Below are positions 12,401-23,139 of a DNA stretch of 64,000 nt, in pieces. Each line of letters begins with the position of its first letter. Positions within the stretch are counted from its first letter, which is position 1. Origin of the DNA: Lagopus muta (lineage: Eukaryota > Chordata > Aves > Galliformes > Phasianidae). Location: NCBI RefSeq assembly GCF_023343835.1, contig NC_064439.1, forward strand, positions 39,735,508 through 39,799,507, written 5' to 3'. The notes under the pieces were generated by a model. That model searched no databases. It saw only the letters and a list, made by a program, of their open reading frames with translations, and had not been told where the DNA came from. The position numbers were made by a program, and so were the translations under genes.

Positions 12401-15400
12401 TGTAAGTAAGTGATAGTGATATCCTTAATTGAATAATACATGCTTGCACAAAACTAGCTGATGTTAAGCAAAACACACTTGTCTTAATTGTCTGATACTA
12501 AGCAAAATATACTTGATGCTAAGCAGATCATCCTTTATCTACTCATGGAGCTCAGTATATAATTGTTATCTAGGTCAGTGTGGGTGCCTTCTCCAGTATA
12601 TCACCCTACAAGGAATTTACTACTTGGTTAGAAAAACAGGGAGCAAAGATATGAAGAATTGCTCATCGTTGCTAAATGAGCTATGGAAAACTGCCAACTT
12701 GAAAAAAGGAAGGCAATCTGTGGTCATGAAGAAGACAACTGTTTGCTTCATCCCCGAGGGTCTTGAGACCACCACCCAAAATCACTGAGCATGTGCAAGG
12801 AGGCAGGACCCTATGTTAATCATTTTGGAGAGGGTTATTGAGTATGTGCATACTGCCCAGAGGAAACCTTTGCACAAGTAACACAAGTAACATATAAGCT
12901 GAAGGTCTTTTGTGCAAGGTATGCATGGTTAGGGTGGAGATAACCTCTTGCACATCCAACTTTGTAAGTAAAGAATGCCTGCTTATCAACACCACATTGG
13001 AGTCCTTAGAGTTAGTGAGTTTATTCCTGGATTTCAGATGGCAGTAGTCAGGAAACAGACACTAATTACTATTTTACAGTAAGCTAGGATACTCATTTTT
13101 ATTAATCGTGTGGAGTAATGGCAATGAATCAATCCAAAAGCAACTCCAAGAGACCAATCTTTTTCTACTCTTTTACTTGTTCCCTGAAATCTCCATTGGA
13201 CTTCTTAGGAATTTTTTCATATATTATTAATTCACACTTATCTGTTGCATCAATCTATTTGTGGATTTTGTTTGTTTAGTTTTGTTTGCTGTTGTTGTTG
13301 CTGCTCCATTTTGGTTTTTGTAGATAGCTAATTCTCATTTAAACTATAAATGAAAACAGTCATCTTGACCTAGGGTCATAAGCATCTCGATTGTTCATTT
13401 GCAGTGTTCAACATTTTGCCTTATTTTATATGTCTGAAGTGTTTGGAAGGTGAAGAACTTTAGCACGAGTCTTTAGGAATAGCACAAAGCTGCGCCAGGG
13501 AAGGTTCAGACTGGACATTAGAAAAAAACTGTGTACTGTGAGGGTGTTCAAACAATGAACAGGCTTTCTATAGAGGTGATTGGTAACCTGTGTGTCTGTC
13601 AGTGCTCAAGAAGCATTTGGACAGTGCCCTCAATTAACATGCTTTAACCTTCATTTAGCCTGAACTGGTCAGACAGTTGAACTTCGTTGTCTTTCAGTGT
13701 TGCTTCCAACTGAGCTATTCTATTCTATTAGCCCTTATTTGGTGAATGGGGGAATTGAAGCACAAAATCACATAATTTACTCAAATCTAAACAGTAATAA
13801 GGTTACAAAACTGAGATTGGAACTCAAGAGGCACTGATGTTCAATTCCTCCCATCTTCTGTCAGTGTTTGTCTGTGGAAGTGTGTCTCTAATGCTCAGAA
13901 CAGCAAGCTTTCTTTTGTAGCATGTTGTCAGTATTGGAGATCATGCTGGATTTATATTTGTGCAGGTAGCTGTGTCTGAAGAAAATTTAGTTCTCTCCAA
14001 ACGTTGCGAAAGAATTAAGTATTGGTAATAAAGTCAGAGCTTTATTTATTACATCTATTAAGGTGGGACAGTAGAAAAAGATTGTACAAGGCACTTGCAC
14101 AGATTTATTCTTGGGCTATAAAATTGCTCTGTGGTCACATAAACTACAGTCTTTTACCACATGATCAGACCTGCTTCAAGTGTCATTGCTGGAGCAGGAG
14201 ATTGGACCAGATGACCTCCAGAAGTCCCTTCTAGCCTCAGTCTTCTTGTGATTTTTGCTATGAGCACCCAACACATAAGTGGATCACGCCTTTCATTTCC
14301 TGCATGGTGAAAACAAGCATGCAGCCGCAGCTCCTCTCTTTCCTGTCAGCCCTAGGTATGTCTGATTAGCATGGCTGTGGCTGGCTCACATTCAGCAAGT
14401 GAAGCCACAGCAGAGAGCAGAGCAGGTCTTAAGCCTTGCCCTCACTGACTAAAGGCAGCAGCAACATAAACCCTGGTCCCTGATCTGAGGATCAGATCTC
14501 CCAAGATATGTCCCACCTCCCGTTAATGCACGCTAAAAATCTGTGCTCATTCATCCTTTTTTAGGGGACGTGGATTAGCTTTTGAAGGAAGACTGTATTA
14601 GGCAAAAGCTAAGTGTTTAATTTTTGGTAGAGCGAAGCTCACTTCAAATCAGTGCGGTGTTTAGGCTTGGAAGCTTATGTCACTGCTATTCAAGGGCTAG
14701 CATTTTCCACAGGCACATTGCAGAGGAGATGGTTGACTTTTCTCCAGCTCAAAATAGAGAAGAGAATGTGGACTCTTTCTATCTTTCTTGTGTAGTGTCT
14801 GTTCTCTCTGGTAAGGTGTTGAGTGCCTTCTGGCAGTTGCTGATTGCCTTTAGCTCATGTTGGCTTCATTGGGAGATGGTTGCTGAAATATCCCAGTGTT
14901 CCTGAAGTCTTAATGACTCAACTATAATATCTGGTTCAATGGAAAGTCATGAAGTTTAAGCTAATCAACTTTTGTGAAACAGGATAAATGTGGAGCTTGA
15001 CTTAAACCCCAGAATCGTCCCTTGAAGTTGATTGATGCCTATTTTCTTTGTGTTGCTTTTCAGAAACCAGAAAACATATCAGTAATGTCCTGCAACACAT
15101 CTCTCACCCATTGCGTAATGCAGGTCAGAAGCCTGCTTACATTTTGTGCAGTGCGTTGAAATTTTCCTGATGCTGACCAACCTTTACCTCATTCTTCTGG
15201 TGTGACTGGCCTGCTGGCTGGGGGTCCGAATCTGCTGCTTTCACAATCTGAAATATTATATTGAAATGGAAATGGCAGTGCTCTCAATTTTTTGTGCCCC
15301 TAGGTTTTGTTTTCAAGATGTATTAACCTGTTCCACTGAGCTCAGATGCGTAAAGAATGCTCATAACATTTCATCACTTTGCCATTCATTTCTCTCTCCA

Positions 15401-18400
15401 TGTATATTTATTTATCTACATGTGGTCTGTGCCACAAACTGACTTCTGAGGTGTATATATGAAACCATATCTCAGACAGTTACATGTTAATCATTTTACC
15501 ACTCACTCAACAAGTTTTCTGGAAACAGAAATTACAGAGATAAAATTGAGATATAGTTATTGCCTATATATGGTATCAGTATATTGTGATAAATTCTGAT
15601 ACCTGGTGAAGAAACTTTGGTATTTGTCACTTTTTAAAAGGAAAGGTAAAATTCTGTGGCTCTCCTTGCTACATTGGTTACTATTCCGTTTTTTTAATGG
15701 ATGATTTTTTAACTCTGAATGTACCTGCCAGCCATACGGGCAGTGTTGTGTGGTTAGCATGGTATAGCATTGTATAAACTTCTTGATCCTGTCCCATTTG
15801 TGCCTGTCCTGTGGAACAGCATTACGTGCCTCTGATCAGAGAACCCTCTTGAGAATTTGTGTGTAAATCTTGTGCTGGGAAATTTATTTTAAGAAAGGAA
15901 ATATTTGAGAGAAATGCATCTTCCCCATGGTTATTTCTTCCTACCTATGGGGGGAACTGAAGCACACCTGAAAGCAAGAAAGGAGAAGTCTTTGCTAATT
16001 GTTTTGGTCATCATTTTAATTGAGAATTGGCACTTGGAATGGAAGGCACACTTGTTAAATCCAAGTTTCTGCCATGTTCTTAGGAGCTGGTCAGATGTTT
16101 TTTTTCCCTTGGATCTTCTGAGGAATGCAACTCCTCAGAGGAGTTTTCTGATCTTGTCTTTGGATGGCTCTCCTTTGTGCTTGTTCTGAAGTTTTTATAC
16201 CTGCTATCTAAAAGGAAGAAAAAGAAACCTTTATGCTTCCCTGCTTTCAACTTACAAAGCTTAGCAACTAGATATGGTAATGTTTAAAGTAAGTAAGGCT
16301 TACCAGTGCTGCTTATTCAGATGGTAGCTATATTTCAGGGCCCCAGTCCTTCTTACCCTTTGTATACAGTAAAAAAGTTGATAAAGGAAATGGTTCAAGT
16401 GTGAAATGAGCTAATAGGCAGATTCAACATTTCTGTGAACTGGCTCTCCCTTTTTGTTCTGTACAGTGTAAAAACTGAAGAGCGGTCACTGTAAAAGCAC
16501 CTGAATAAGAGAGACTCCTTTTAGCCTTTGGTGCTTAGACAGCCATTGTCCTCATCCCATCGTGAATTATGGGCAGGATTCAGCACTTGCTGTGATTTTG
16601 TTGTTGAGTCTTACTTCAGAATTAAATTTCACGGAGTGTTATTTTCATTTTCTTCTTGAATTATTAGGAGCGTGTATCCTGTATCACTGCAAATGATCTC
16701 TTAAATGATATGATAAATGACCTGCTGATCTCCACCTGACAGTTCAGGTCATCCAGCAGCTCAGTCAGGTGTCTCAGCTCGGCTGACATTAAGATTCAGG
16801 GAGCTGAGATGTCAACCTGAGCCAACCTGGGCTTCTGCTTCCTGTCATTTCCATGCAGCCCTAACTACTCCCTTGTTCTCCCTCACTTGGGAGAGATCAT
16901 TAAAATGATCTTAAAATTCAAGAACTTGGCTTGGAAGTAGGAAATGCTGAATTTTATAGAGCATTTCCTTCTCTTCTTCTATGAAATGTAACATCTCTGA
17001 AATCTCCACCATACTTCAAATGCAAGGCTTTGTGCATTTAGGATTACCCAGTGGCTAAGCTGTGAGACCTGAGTTGGAGGCAGAGAATAGGCATGATGCA
17101 GAGAGAAGCACCAAACAGATGGGATGCTGCCAGTGTTGAACTCCCAAACTAGAGGGCAGAAACTAGTTGGGGAGGCACGGACTGACCTGTATCATGCATT
17201 TTGAAAGGTAGGAAAGAAAAACAATCTGACACCCAAACAACATAGTTCAGATTCTTCCCGCTGTATGTTTGACCCAATTCCACCTGCTTAGGTGGATAGG
17301 CTTAAACAGAACACACTCCCAGGTGCAAGCAAAACCTCTATTATACTTCACAATAAATTGTTATTTTGACCAAACTCTGTCCAAACAACCACATCATGTT
17401 GTGACAATGAATTGGCTCTTTTGGAGGAAGAATCTGAGCTATGTTATTTGGGTGTTGGTTGTTTTTTTTTTCCTTTTCATTTTAATTAAACAGTAATGGA
17501 TGGAGTTGATTAGGAGTTTGAAGGATGATTATACATGCAGTACTGAAGTGCAGGCTTCCTCAGAATTATTTTTTTTTATGTCTTGAAGAAACATTCAAAG
17601 TGTGAATCATTACTGTTCCTGTCTGGTTTGGGGTGAGCTGAAAATTACAGAGGCTGAAAATGCATGTTACCAAAGTCTGTAATAATAAAATATTTGGCTG
17701 TATCCTGGGTAGATTTTTTTTCAATCAGCCATGCTAGGCAGGTCCTTTGCAAGCCTACCAGTAACAGAAGTTGTGGTTTTATGTGACAGTGTTAACATAG
17801 TAAAACTTTAGAAAGGTTTCTTGACATGGTTACATCATTTCCTACAATACTACCTTGCAATCTACTGATACCTCTGCTGCAAAGGTGATAGAAAAAGAGT
17901 GAAATTGTTATCTCAGTTACAGCCAGCACCCACCAAACAGAGCTAAAGGTGTTCATGGCATGTTTGTTTTTACAGCATTCAGTGATTTCAGCTGTAGTGA
18001 ACCATCCATGTCCTTTTGAAATTCCATAGGGTTTATGTCCTCCAGTTGCTGCTGCAACCCCAGGCATTCAGCACCTGTTCTCTATTTGAGACCTCTTGTT
18101 TTGTAATACAGACTTCTTCAGTTTGGATCCCACAGGCTGTCTGGGACCGTTGCTTTCTTTTTAGCAGTTGGCTCTTTCTCAGCTTTGAACATTTTTGTGC
18201 CTGTTACTTTGTCCTCCATTTTGTTGGGCCCATCCAGTTTACTCTGGATGATTGCCTTCTGTTTCTAAATGACATATTGTTGTGTTTGAAGTCATCTTCA
18301 TAGATGCTCTAAAAACCTCTAATGTGTCTTTTGTCTTTCAGATCTCACTGCTGGTTGGATTCATCAGTGTAAATAATTCTCAGTGGACAGATTACAGCGC

Positions 18401-21400
18401 ATACAGCTACTTTCAGATTGTTACAATGTGCGACTTGGTTATGATTTTGTTCTTCTACATAATCCACATTTTCAGAATCTACAGGACGCTCACTTGTGTT
18501 AGCTGGCCACTTGCGGTAAGTCTGTCAGGTGGTCTGCATTTTTTGCTTCTCTTGTGGGTTGATGTCTGGATTACTTGGTTCATTTTCTTGTGCTGTCACA
18601 TGTTGATAGGCTCTCTTTCGTGTACAAATCCCTTTGCTGCTTTTGTTACTAGTGTTCAGTTCAAAAGATACTGTAATTCTAAGTCTTTAAGCTGACTTGA
18701 ATCAGATCCTTCTCTCCTTCACACAGATATAAATCCAGATTTGCTCCAGTGAAGGCAATAGGGTTATTCTGAGACAACTGGAAAAAGGTGTCAGCAGATG
18801 GGCCCTAACTCTGGCCATTTATAGTAGCTACACGTTTGCTAGAGTACCAATACACTACATTAGAATTTATGTAGTACATCCTGTCCCAAAATAAAGTTTA
18901 CATGTGCTATTTAAGTCAAATGTGACTCTTTTTGGTATGGTTATAGGTAACTTAAACAATAGCGAGAAATAGGATCCTCAGCCTGACTGCTCATAGCCTG
19001 GCCTTCACTAGGAACTTCCTGCAGGATATCCTACCTCATTCCACCATTTCCCCTGTACATCCATCTCTTATATCCTAGCAGAGAACTAACAAGCACCACT
19101 GAAAATGAGAGACCTGAACTTCCGCAACAGCTTTGATTAGATCAGCTAACAGAAAAGTCATCTGGCCTGGTGTGGGATCACAGATTTTAGTAACCTCTGA
19201 CTACATCTCTCTTGGATGCATAGTGACCTGTTAATCCCACAGAGAAAGAGCTAAAGGGGTGAGGAAAGCCAAACAGAAAGATGTAGAGGAAGTTTTGAAA
19301 TTCAAGAAGTGTTTGAATGGCTTTTCAAGGAAGCTATGTAAATAGTTTACGGAGGTCAGGTAGCAGTTTATTTTACTTCTAAGCAAAGAAAAAAAGTAAA
19401 TTCTTTTTAATGGAGACTTGCAACACTTTTTAAAATATGTACCTCTAGTATTTGTTTCTAGAAAGTACTTCTCTCCTTATTTAGAGATAATATGTTTGCA
19501 TGGAAGAAAGAATGAGTTTTGTAAAGCAATATTTAATGTGTGAATTGTTGTAACTCTGCCACTTTGACCTTTTCATTCACTTCCTTTTGTTTTTCTTATC
19601 TGTTTGTTCATTTCAAAATGTTCCACAGTGCAATGGTGAACTTAAGGCACTTCAGTTTGTGTCTATTTAGTTTCAGATAGATGTAACGAAATGGGATGCT
19701 TATACATTATGTTCAGAGGAGGCTATAAAGATGGAGAAGGCTCTGGAGGGCAAGGTGTGTGAGAAGCAGCTGAGCTCCCTGTGTTTGCTCAGCACAGAGC
19801 ACAGGAGCTGAGGGGAGGCATCACGGCGGCTGCAGCTGCTCACGGGGAGCGGAGGGGCAGCGCTGAGCTCTGCTCTGTGTGACAGACACGAGAGAACGGA
19901 GCTGTGCCAGGGGAGTCAGGTTGGGAGTTAGGGACAGGGTCTGTGCCAGAGGGCGGTGGGCATGGAGCAGCCTGCCAAGGGCTGTGGGTGCTGAGTGCCG
20001 GAGCTCAGGGAGCGTTTGGACAGTGCTCTCAGACATTGAGTTTGGGTTTTGGGTGGTGCTGTGAGGAGCCAGGGGTAGGACTTGAGATATTCTGTGATTC
20101 CCTGGTTTTACAACCACCTCCTTTTTGGTCAAATATTTTAGTATCTTTGGAACAGAATTGAAAAGCCTGTAAGAGACTTTGGGAAACTAGGATTAGTGTT
20201 TGGCTGAGTTTCCTGGCAAGATCCCTGCATTGCAATCAGAGGTGTGCCTTACAATCAGTAAAGCTGTGGTGGTTGAGGAGGTTGTTCTGTAGCGACAACT
20301 TTTAAAGCTGCAAAAGCATTTTTGCAGAATTGCACTGTCCTGGTCCTGCTGGGGGTTCATTCTCTACATGATATGGCCTTTGATAATTCACTTACAGCTT
20401 GTCTCCATCCCTTGGGTTCTGTGAAAGTTGTAGGCGTTTTTTTTTTTTTTGCTGTAATCTATTACATTGCTGTAATAGATGTCTCTAAGAAAGAAACATC
20501 ATACCTGATTTGCCTGCTGCGATGTGGACTAATCAGAGGAGACTTGTAATAGAAATGCTTTATTCTAGCAAAAACAGGGGTTATGATCTTGATCACCTGA
20601 AACGAGGTTACAAGGGGAAAGTAATTTGTAGTCTGAGAACCTGCTTTAGGGAAGGATCCTCTTCAGTTGTTTAAAAATCTGAGCAGAGGGAAACTTTGGT
20701 ATGGTTTGACAGACTGTTTCTCCTCTGGAATTTCCTTGAACAATTTCCTTTTGGGTCTATATATTCTGTGTTTTGGTTTGAGAAGGAATCTCCTGTCTCC
20801 CTTACACGTGGTGTTTGCCTGGCTCATGCTGGTAGTGCAGTACAAAATCAGTAAGCACATATCCCACCAGGACACCCCACCACACAATGTTCTGAAGACC
20901 TGTATTGATTGATGTAACCCTCGTGAGGATTCAAAACACAAATCCACAGATGACTCTGGGCACTGTGAGGCAAAATTGACTCCTAGGGTGATATTTGTCA
21001 CACCAGAGAAAATCTAGAATGTAGTGCCTCAGTGCTCTCAGAAAAAAAAAAGTTGCATCACGTTTGATTTACTACATTACTAAGCTGCAGCTTGCAAGAC
21101 TTGGGCAGCTTTTCTGGAACCTGATGTTGCTTATGAATGTCTGCATAGTTGTGCTTTTTGTGTTTTCTCTCCTGTTTCTAGGCTTGGTTGATGTAAGAAA
21201 GTTGTTAGTAAATCCAGCTTATTTTCTGATTAGAAATAGAAGCACTTGCATTTCCTCTGCTACTCATTGCTATTTCATGTATGTAGGCTAGAGAAATGTG
21301 CCCCCAAGGCTTCTTCCTTTCCTCAGAATGGTGTCTTTGAGTAAATTGCATTCTTGGTACAGTAAAGATACATGTTTTTCCCCCCATATTGTACCATACT

Positions 21401-23139
21401 GAATGAAAAAGATGGAGTCCATACCCACTAAGTAGATTTTATTCCAGTGACATTTAGTAGAGCTGCAGATTGGTCTTTCCCTTTCAAACAGAAACCTGTC
21501 AGTTGTTTTTTATGTTTTTCTCTTTCTTTATTTTTTTAACTTTGAGTAACCACTGCCAATTTGTTCTGATTCTGATGGATACTGAAATGCTTTTCTGGTA
21601 AGTTTTCCTTCTGAAGCAATCTATGCTTGTCTTTACAGGAATTTCTCCATTATTTAATTGGTACAATTCTGCTTCTCATTGCATCAATTGTAGCAGCATC
21701 GAAGAGTTACAATTTGACTGGACTAGTGGCTGGAGCGGTAAGGACTTGTTTATTAGTCTTGATGCTTTTTTTTGCAATGTAAGTTGAGTGCTAGAAATCC
21801 ATTGCTTGTCACTTTGATTTCTTACAGACTTGTCTTGCTTGTTTCTTGGTTGGTGTACTGTCTTCTGTCTCATTTCAGTGATTGTTCCATAACATAACAC
21901 CAACAAAAAGGTTTCGTGAGACTCCAGTCTCACCACTAAAATGAATATGTGTTGAAACAAAAGGCTTTAGCTTTAACACATAAAGACAAATGTGTTTTGG
22001 GGAAGAATTAAGACAATTTAGGTTTGACAAATGGCTGTTGTAACAACTGCAAGTTAGCATTTCACCCTAGTCTTCTGCATTTGCCATGTTCTGCACCTGA
22101 AACAGAGATTATTTCTCCTGAGCTAAAACCCTTTGTCATCCTGGGTCTATGTATTGGATGATGTGTTCTGTCTCTGGCTGAAGTGTTGTTCAGAGACACG
22201 AGTTTTGAGTGTGGACAACAGAACTTAAAATGCAATGCAAACTAGGATAAAGGGTTGCTTTCACAAGCTTGGTCCCAATGATTATTTGTAGATTCAGATG
22301 GAGAAGGAGACACTTATTTATCTGGCAGATGACAAATAAAGACTGGTCTGAATGGGGTTTGTCAAAAGAGCAAAAATCAGAGCTGTCAGAATAAGTCTTT
22401 TCTTTAATGCAGTGTCCTAATGAGAAGTCTAGCAGGTGGGACACTGTGTAGGTGTCCAGCTTTTTCTCCCTACTCTACAAGATTTTCAGTCATTGGTTTG
22501 ACAAGGCGTAAGCTGCTATTATACTATGGTAACTATTTTTTTTTTTAGCACATTGGCAGAATGGTGTAAAATATAACTTCATTTTTGGCCTGTTAACATC
22601 ATAAAATACATAGTTGAATATACAGGAGTCCATACATTCATGGATTATGTGTCATCTAATGGTAAGTATTTGTGGTTTGTCTGTTTTTTCATTCAGACGT
22701 TTGGATTCCTAGCTACAGTCCTTTGTGTTTTAAGCATATGGTCATCCTACAAGGTTTCTTGCATCACGCAGTCAACAAGTAAGTATCATGCTTAGTGCCT
22801 GCCAAAATGCTTCTCAAAATGAATATTTATATTTTCCCATGGCAGTATCTGCCTGGGAGGATTTATTAACAGCCTATTCCTTGTTACTCAAAATTACTCA
22901 CAAAGCAGTAATTGTACACTTTGGTCAACATATGTGTCACAGCTACTGACAACTTTTCACAGCTAACTAGTGGAGCAAAATAACTTGCCTCTAGCAAGTA
23001 TCGGTGCTGTCTCATCTTCCACACCTCCCTGCCCTCCCACCAAAACAAGGTTTCCTGTGCGTTCTTTAATCAAGTAAATTCATTTGTTTGTGGTGGTGCA
23101 AGTGACACTGTCTTCCTTTTCTAAGATGCAGCTGTATGA
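289..23139 (+). CDS. CMTM7: CMTM7, CKLF-like MARVEL transmembrane protein 7 (five coding exons)
   Basis: The coding exons are 289-447, 18342-18515, 21639-21737, 22697-22778 and 23126-23139. They join in frame, with phases 0, 0, 0 and 1, into 175 residues, the same length as I recall for human CMTM7. The N-terminus begins MSHGA as in human and is followed by an Ala/Ser-rich tail to about residue 35. Four hydrophobic helices lie near residues 46-63, 77-97, 116-132 and 145-163. The end, QSTNAAV, matches human QSTDAAV. All donors are GT and all acceptors are AG. The family has a MARVEL fold and works in membrane traffic; mammalian CMTM7 is reported in B-cell receptor signalling and as a tumour suppressor. 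The gene converges on CMTM6, its paralogue. Intron 1 is 17.9 kb. Identification is by remembered similarity and splice logic. Confidence 0.95.
2890..3135 (+). mobile_element. CR1 LINE 3' fragment
   Basis: This has the typical CR1 3' end. It contains GGTTGGACGTTAGGAA, then GGCACTGGAATGGGCTGCCC, then GGAGGTGTTCAAGGAACG, and ends in the repeated octamer-like TTCTGTGATTCT. It is truncated at its 5' side, as most CR1 copies are, and lies in sense orientation in CMTM7 intron 1. Confidence 0.85.
7378..7395. repeat. Poly-A run
   Basis: A run of 18 A in CMTM7 intron 1. It is a simple repeat with no recognisable retrogene in front of it. Confidence 0.9.
12440..13040 (+). mobile_element. Possible solo LTR of an endogenous retroelement
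   Basis: The left part holds three degenerate copies of a unit like TGATGCTAAGCAAAATA at about 12460-12525. The right part reads TAAAGAATGCCTGCTTATCAACA..., then GAGTTAGTGAGTTTATTCCTGG and ATTTCA. That resembles the R-U5 end of avian retroelement LTRs, with a signal like AATAAA followed by a terminal CA. No clean target-site duplication and no gag, pol or env reading frame was found, so this would be a solo LTR. The call rests on remembered style only. Confidence 0.4.
13490..13735 (+). mobile_element. Old, diverged CR1 fragment
   Basis: The segment GGTTCAGACTGGACATTAG, then GTGCTCAAGAAGCATTTGGA, then CTTCCAACTGAGCTATTCTA follows the order of a CR1 3' end but with many substitutions and small deletions. 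It is older than the copy near 2.9 kb. Same strand as CMTM7. Confidence 0.75.
14185..14258 (+). mobile_element. Short CR1 tail
   Basis: The segment GATTGGACCAGATGACCTCC, AGAAGTCCCTTCTAGCCTCA and a final TTCTTGTGAT is the last 70 or so bases of a CR1. The rest of the element is missing. Confidence 0.7.
18342..18515 (+). CDS. CMTM7: CMTM7 coding exon 2
   Basis: This exon encodes residues 54-111, starting ISLLVGFIS and ending TCVSWPLA, in phase 0 at both sides. The acceptor is TTGTCTTTCAG and the donor is GTAAGT. It carries the second half of helix 1, the loop with [14 protein letters not shown], and helix 2. The human exon has the same TxYSAYSYF and CDL.MIL motifs. Confidence 0.95.
18516..21638 (+). 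other. CMTM7: CMTM7 intron 2
   Basis: A 3.1-kb intron. It holds one CR1 copy near 19715-20100 and a short T run near 20440. I see no other exon or RNA gene. Confidence 0.85.
19715..20100 (+). mobile_element. CR1 LINE 3' fragment, GC-rich variant
   Basis: This includes CTATAAAGATGGAGAAGGCT, GGGGAGCGGAGGGGCAGCGC, GAGCGTTTGGACAGTGCTCT and a terminal TTCTGTGATTCC. It is a 5'-truncated CR1 in sense orientation within CMTM7 intron 2. Its GC content is above that of the flanks. The short open frames here come from the CR1. Confidence 0.85.
21639..21737 (+). CDS. CMTM7: CMTM7 coding exon 3
   Basis: This exon encodes residues 112-144, EFLHYLIGT... to ...GLVAGA, in phase 0 at both sides. The acceptor is CTTTACAG and the donor is GTAAGG. 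It carries helix 3 with the [15 protein letters not shown] motif shared with human CMTM7. Confidence 0.95.
21738..22696 (+). other. CMTM7: CMTM7 intron 3
   Basis: A 959-base intron. I see no repeat family, exon or RNA gene in it apart from a short T run near 22530. Confidence 0.85.
22697..22778 (+). CDS. CMTM7: CMTM7 coding exon 4
   Basis: This exon encodes residues 145-171 and one base of the next codon. It begins [10 protein letters not shown] and ends SCITQST. The acceptor is TTTCATTCAG and the donor is GTAAGT. It carries helix 4. Confidence 0.95.
23126..23139 (+). CDS. CMTM7: CMTM7 coding exon 5 (14 coding bases)
   Basis: After the acceptor TTTTCTAAG, two bases complete an Asn codon. 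Three codons (Ala, Ala, Val) and TGA follow. The joined end, STNAAV, parallels human STDAAV, which supports this very short coding part. The rest of this exon is 3' UTR. Confidence 0.9.

Larger units (their letters stand above)
448..18341 (+). other. CMTM7: CMTM7 intron 1
   Basis: This is a 17.9-kb intron. It contains a CR1 tail near 2890-3135, a poly-A run at 7378-7395, an LTR-like remnant near 12440-13040, and two old CR1 fragments near 13490-13735 and 14185-14258. I found no further coding exon, RNA gene or conserved family motif. The many short frames of 60 to 130 codons have no recognisable domain or splice context. Confidence 0.85.

Noticed and set aside
19821-20132. Overlapping frames on both strands near 20 kb
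   Set aside because: They lie within a GC-rich CR1 fragment and carry no reverse-transcriptase motif.
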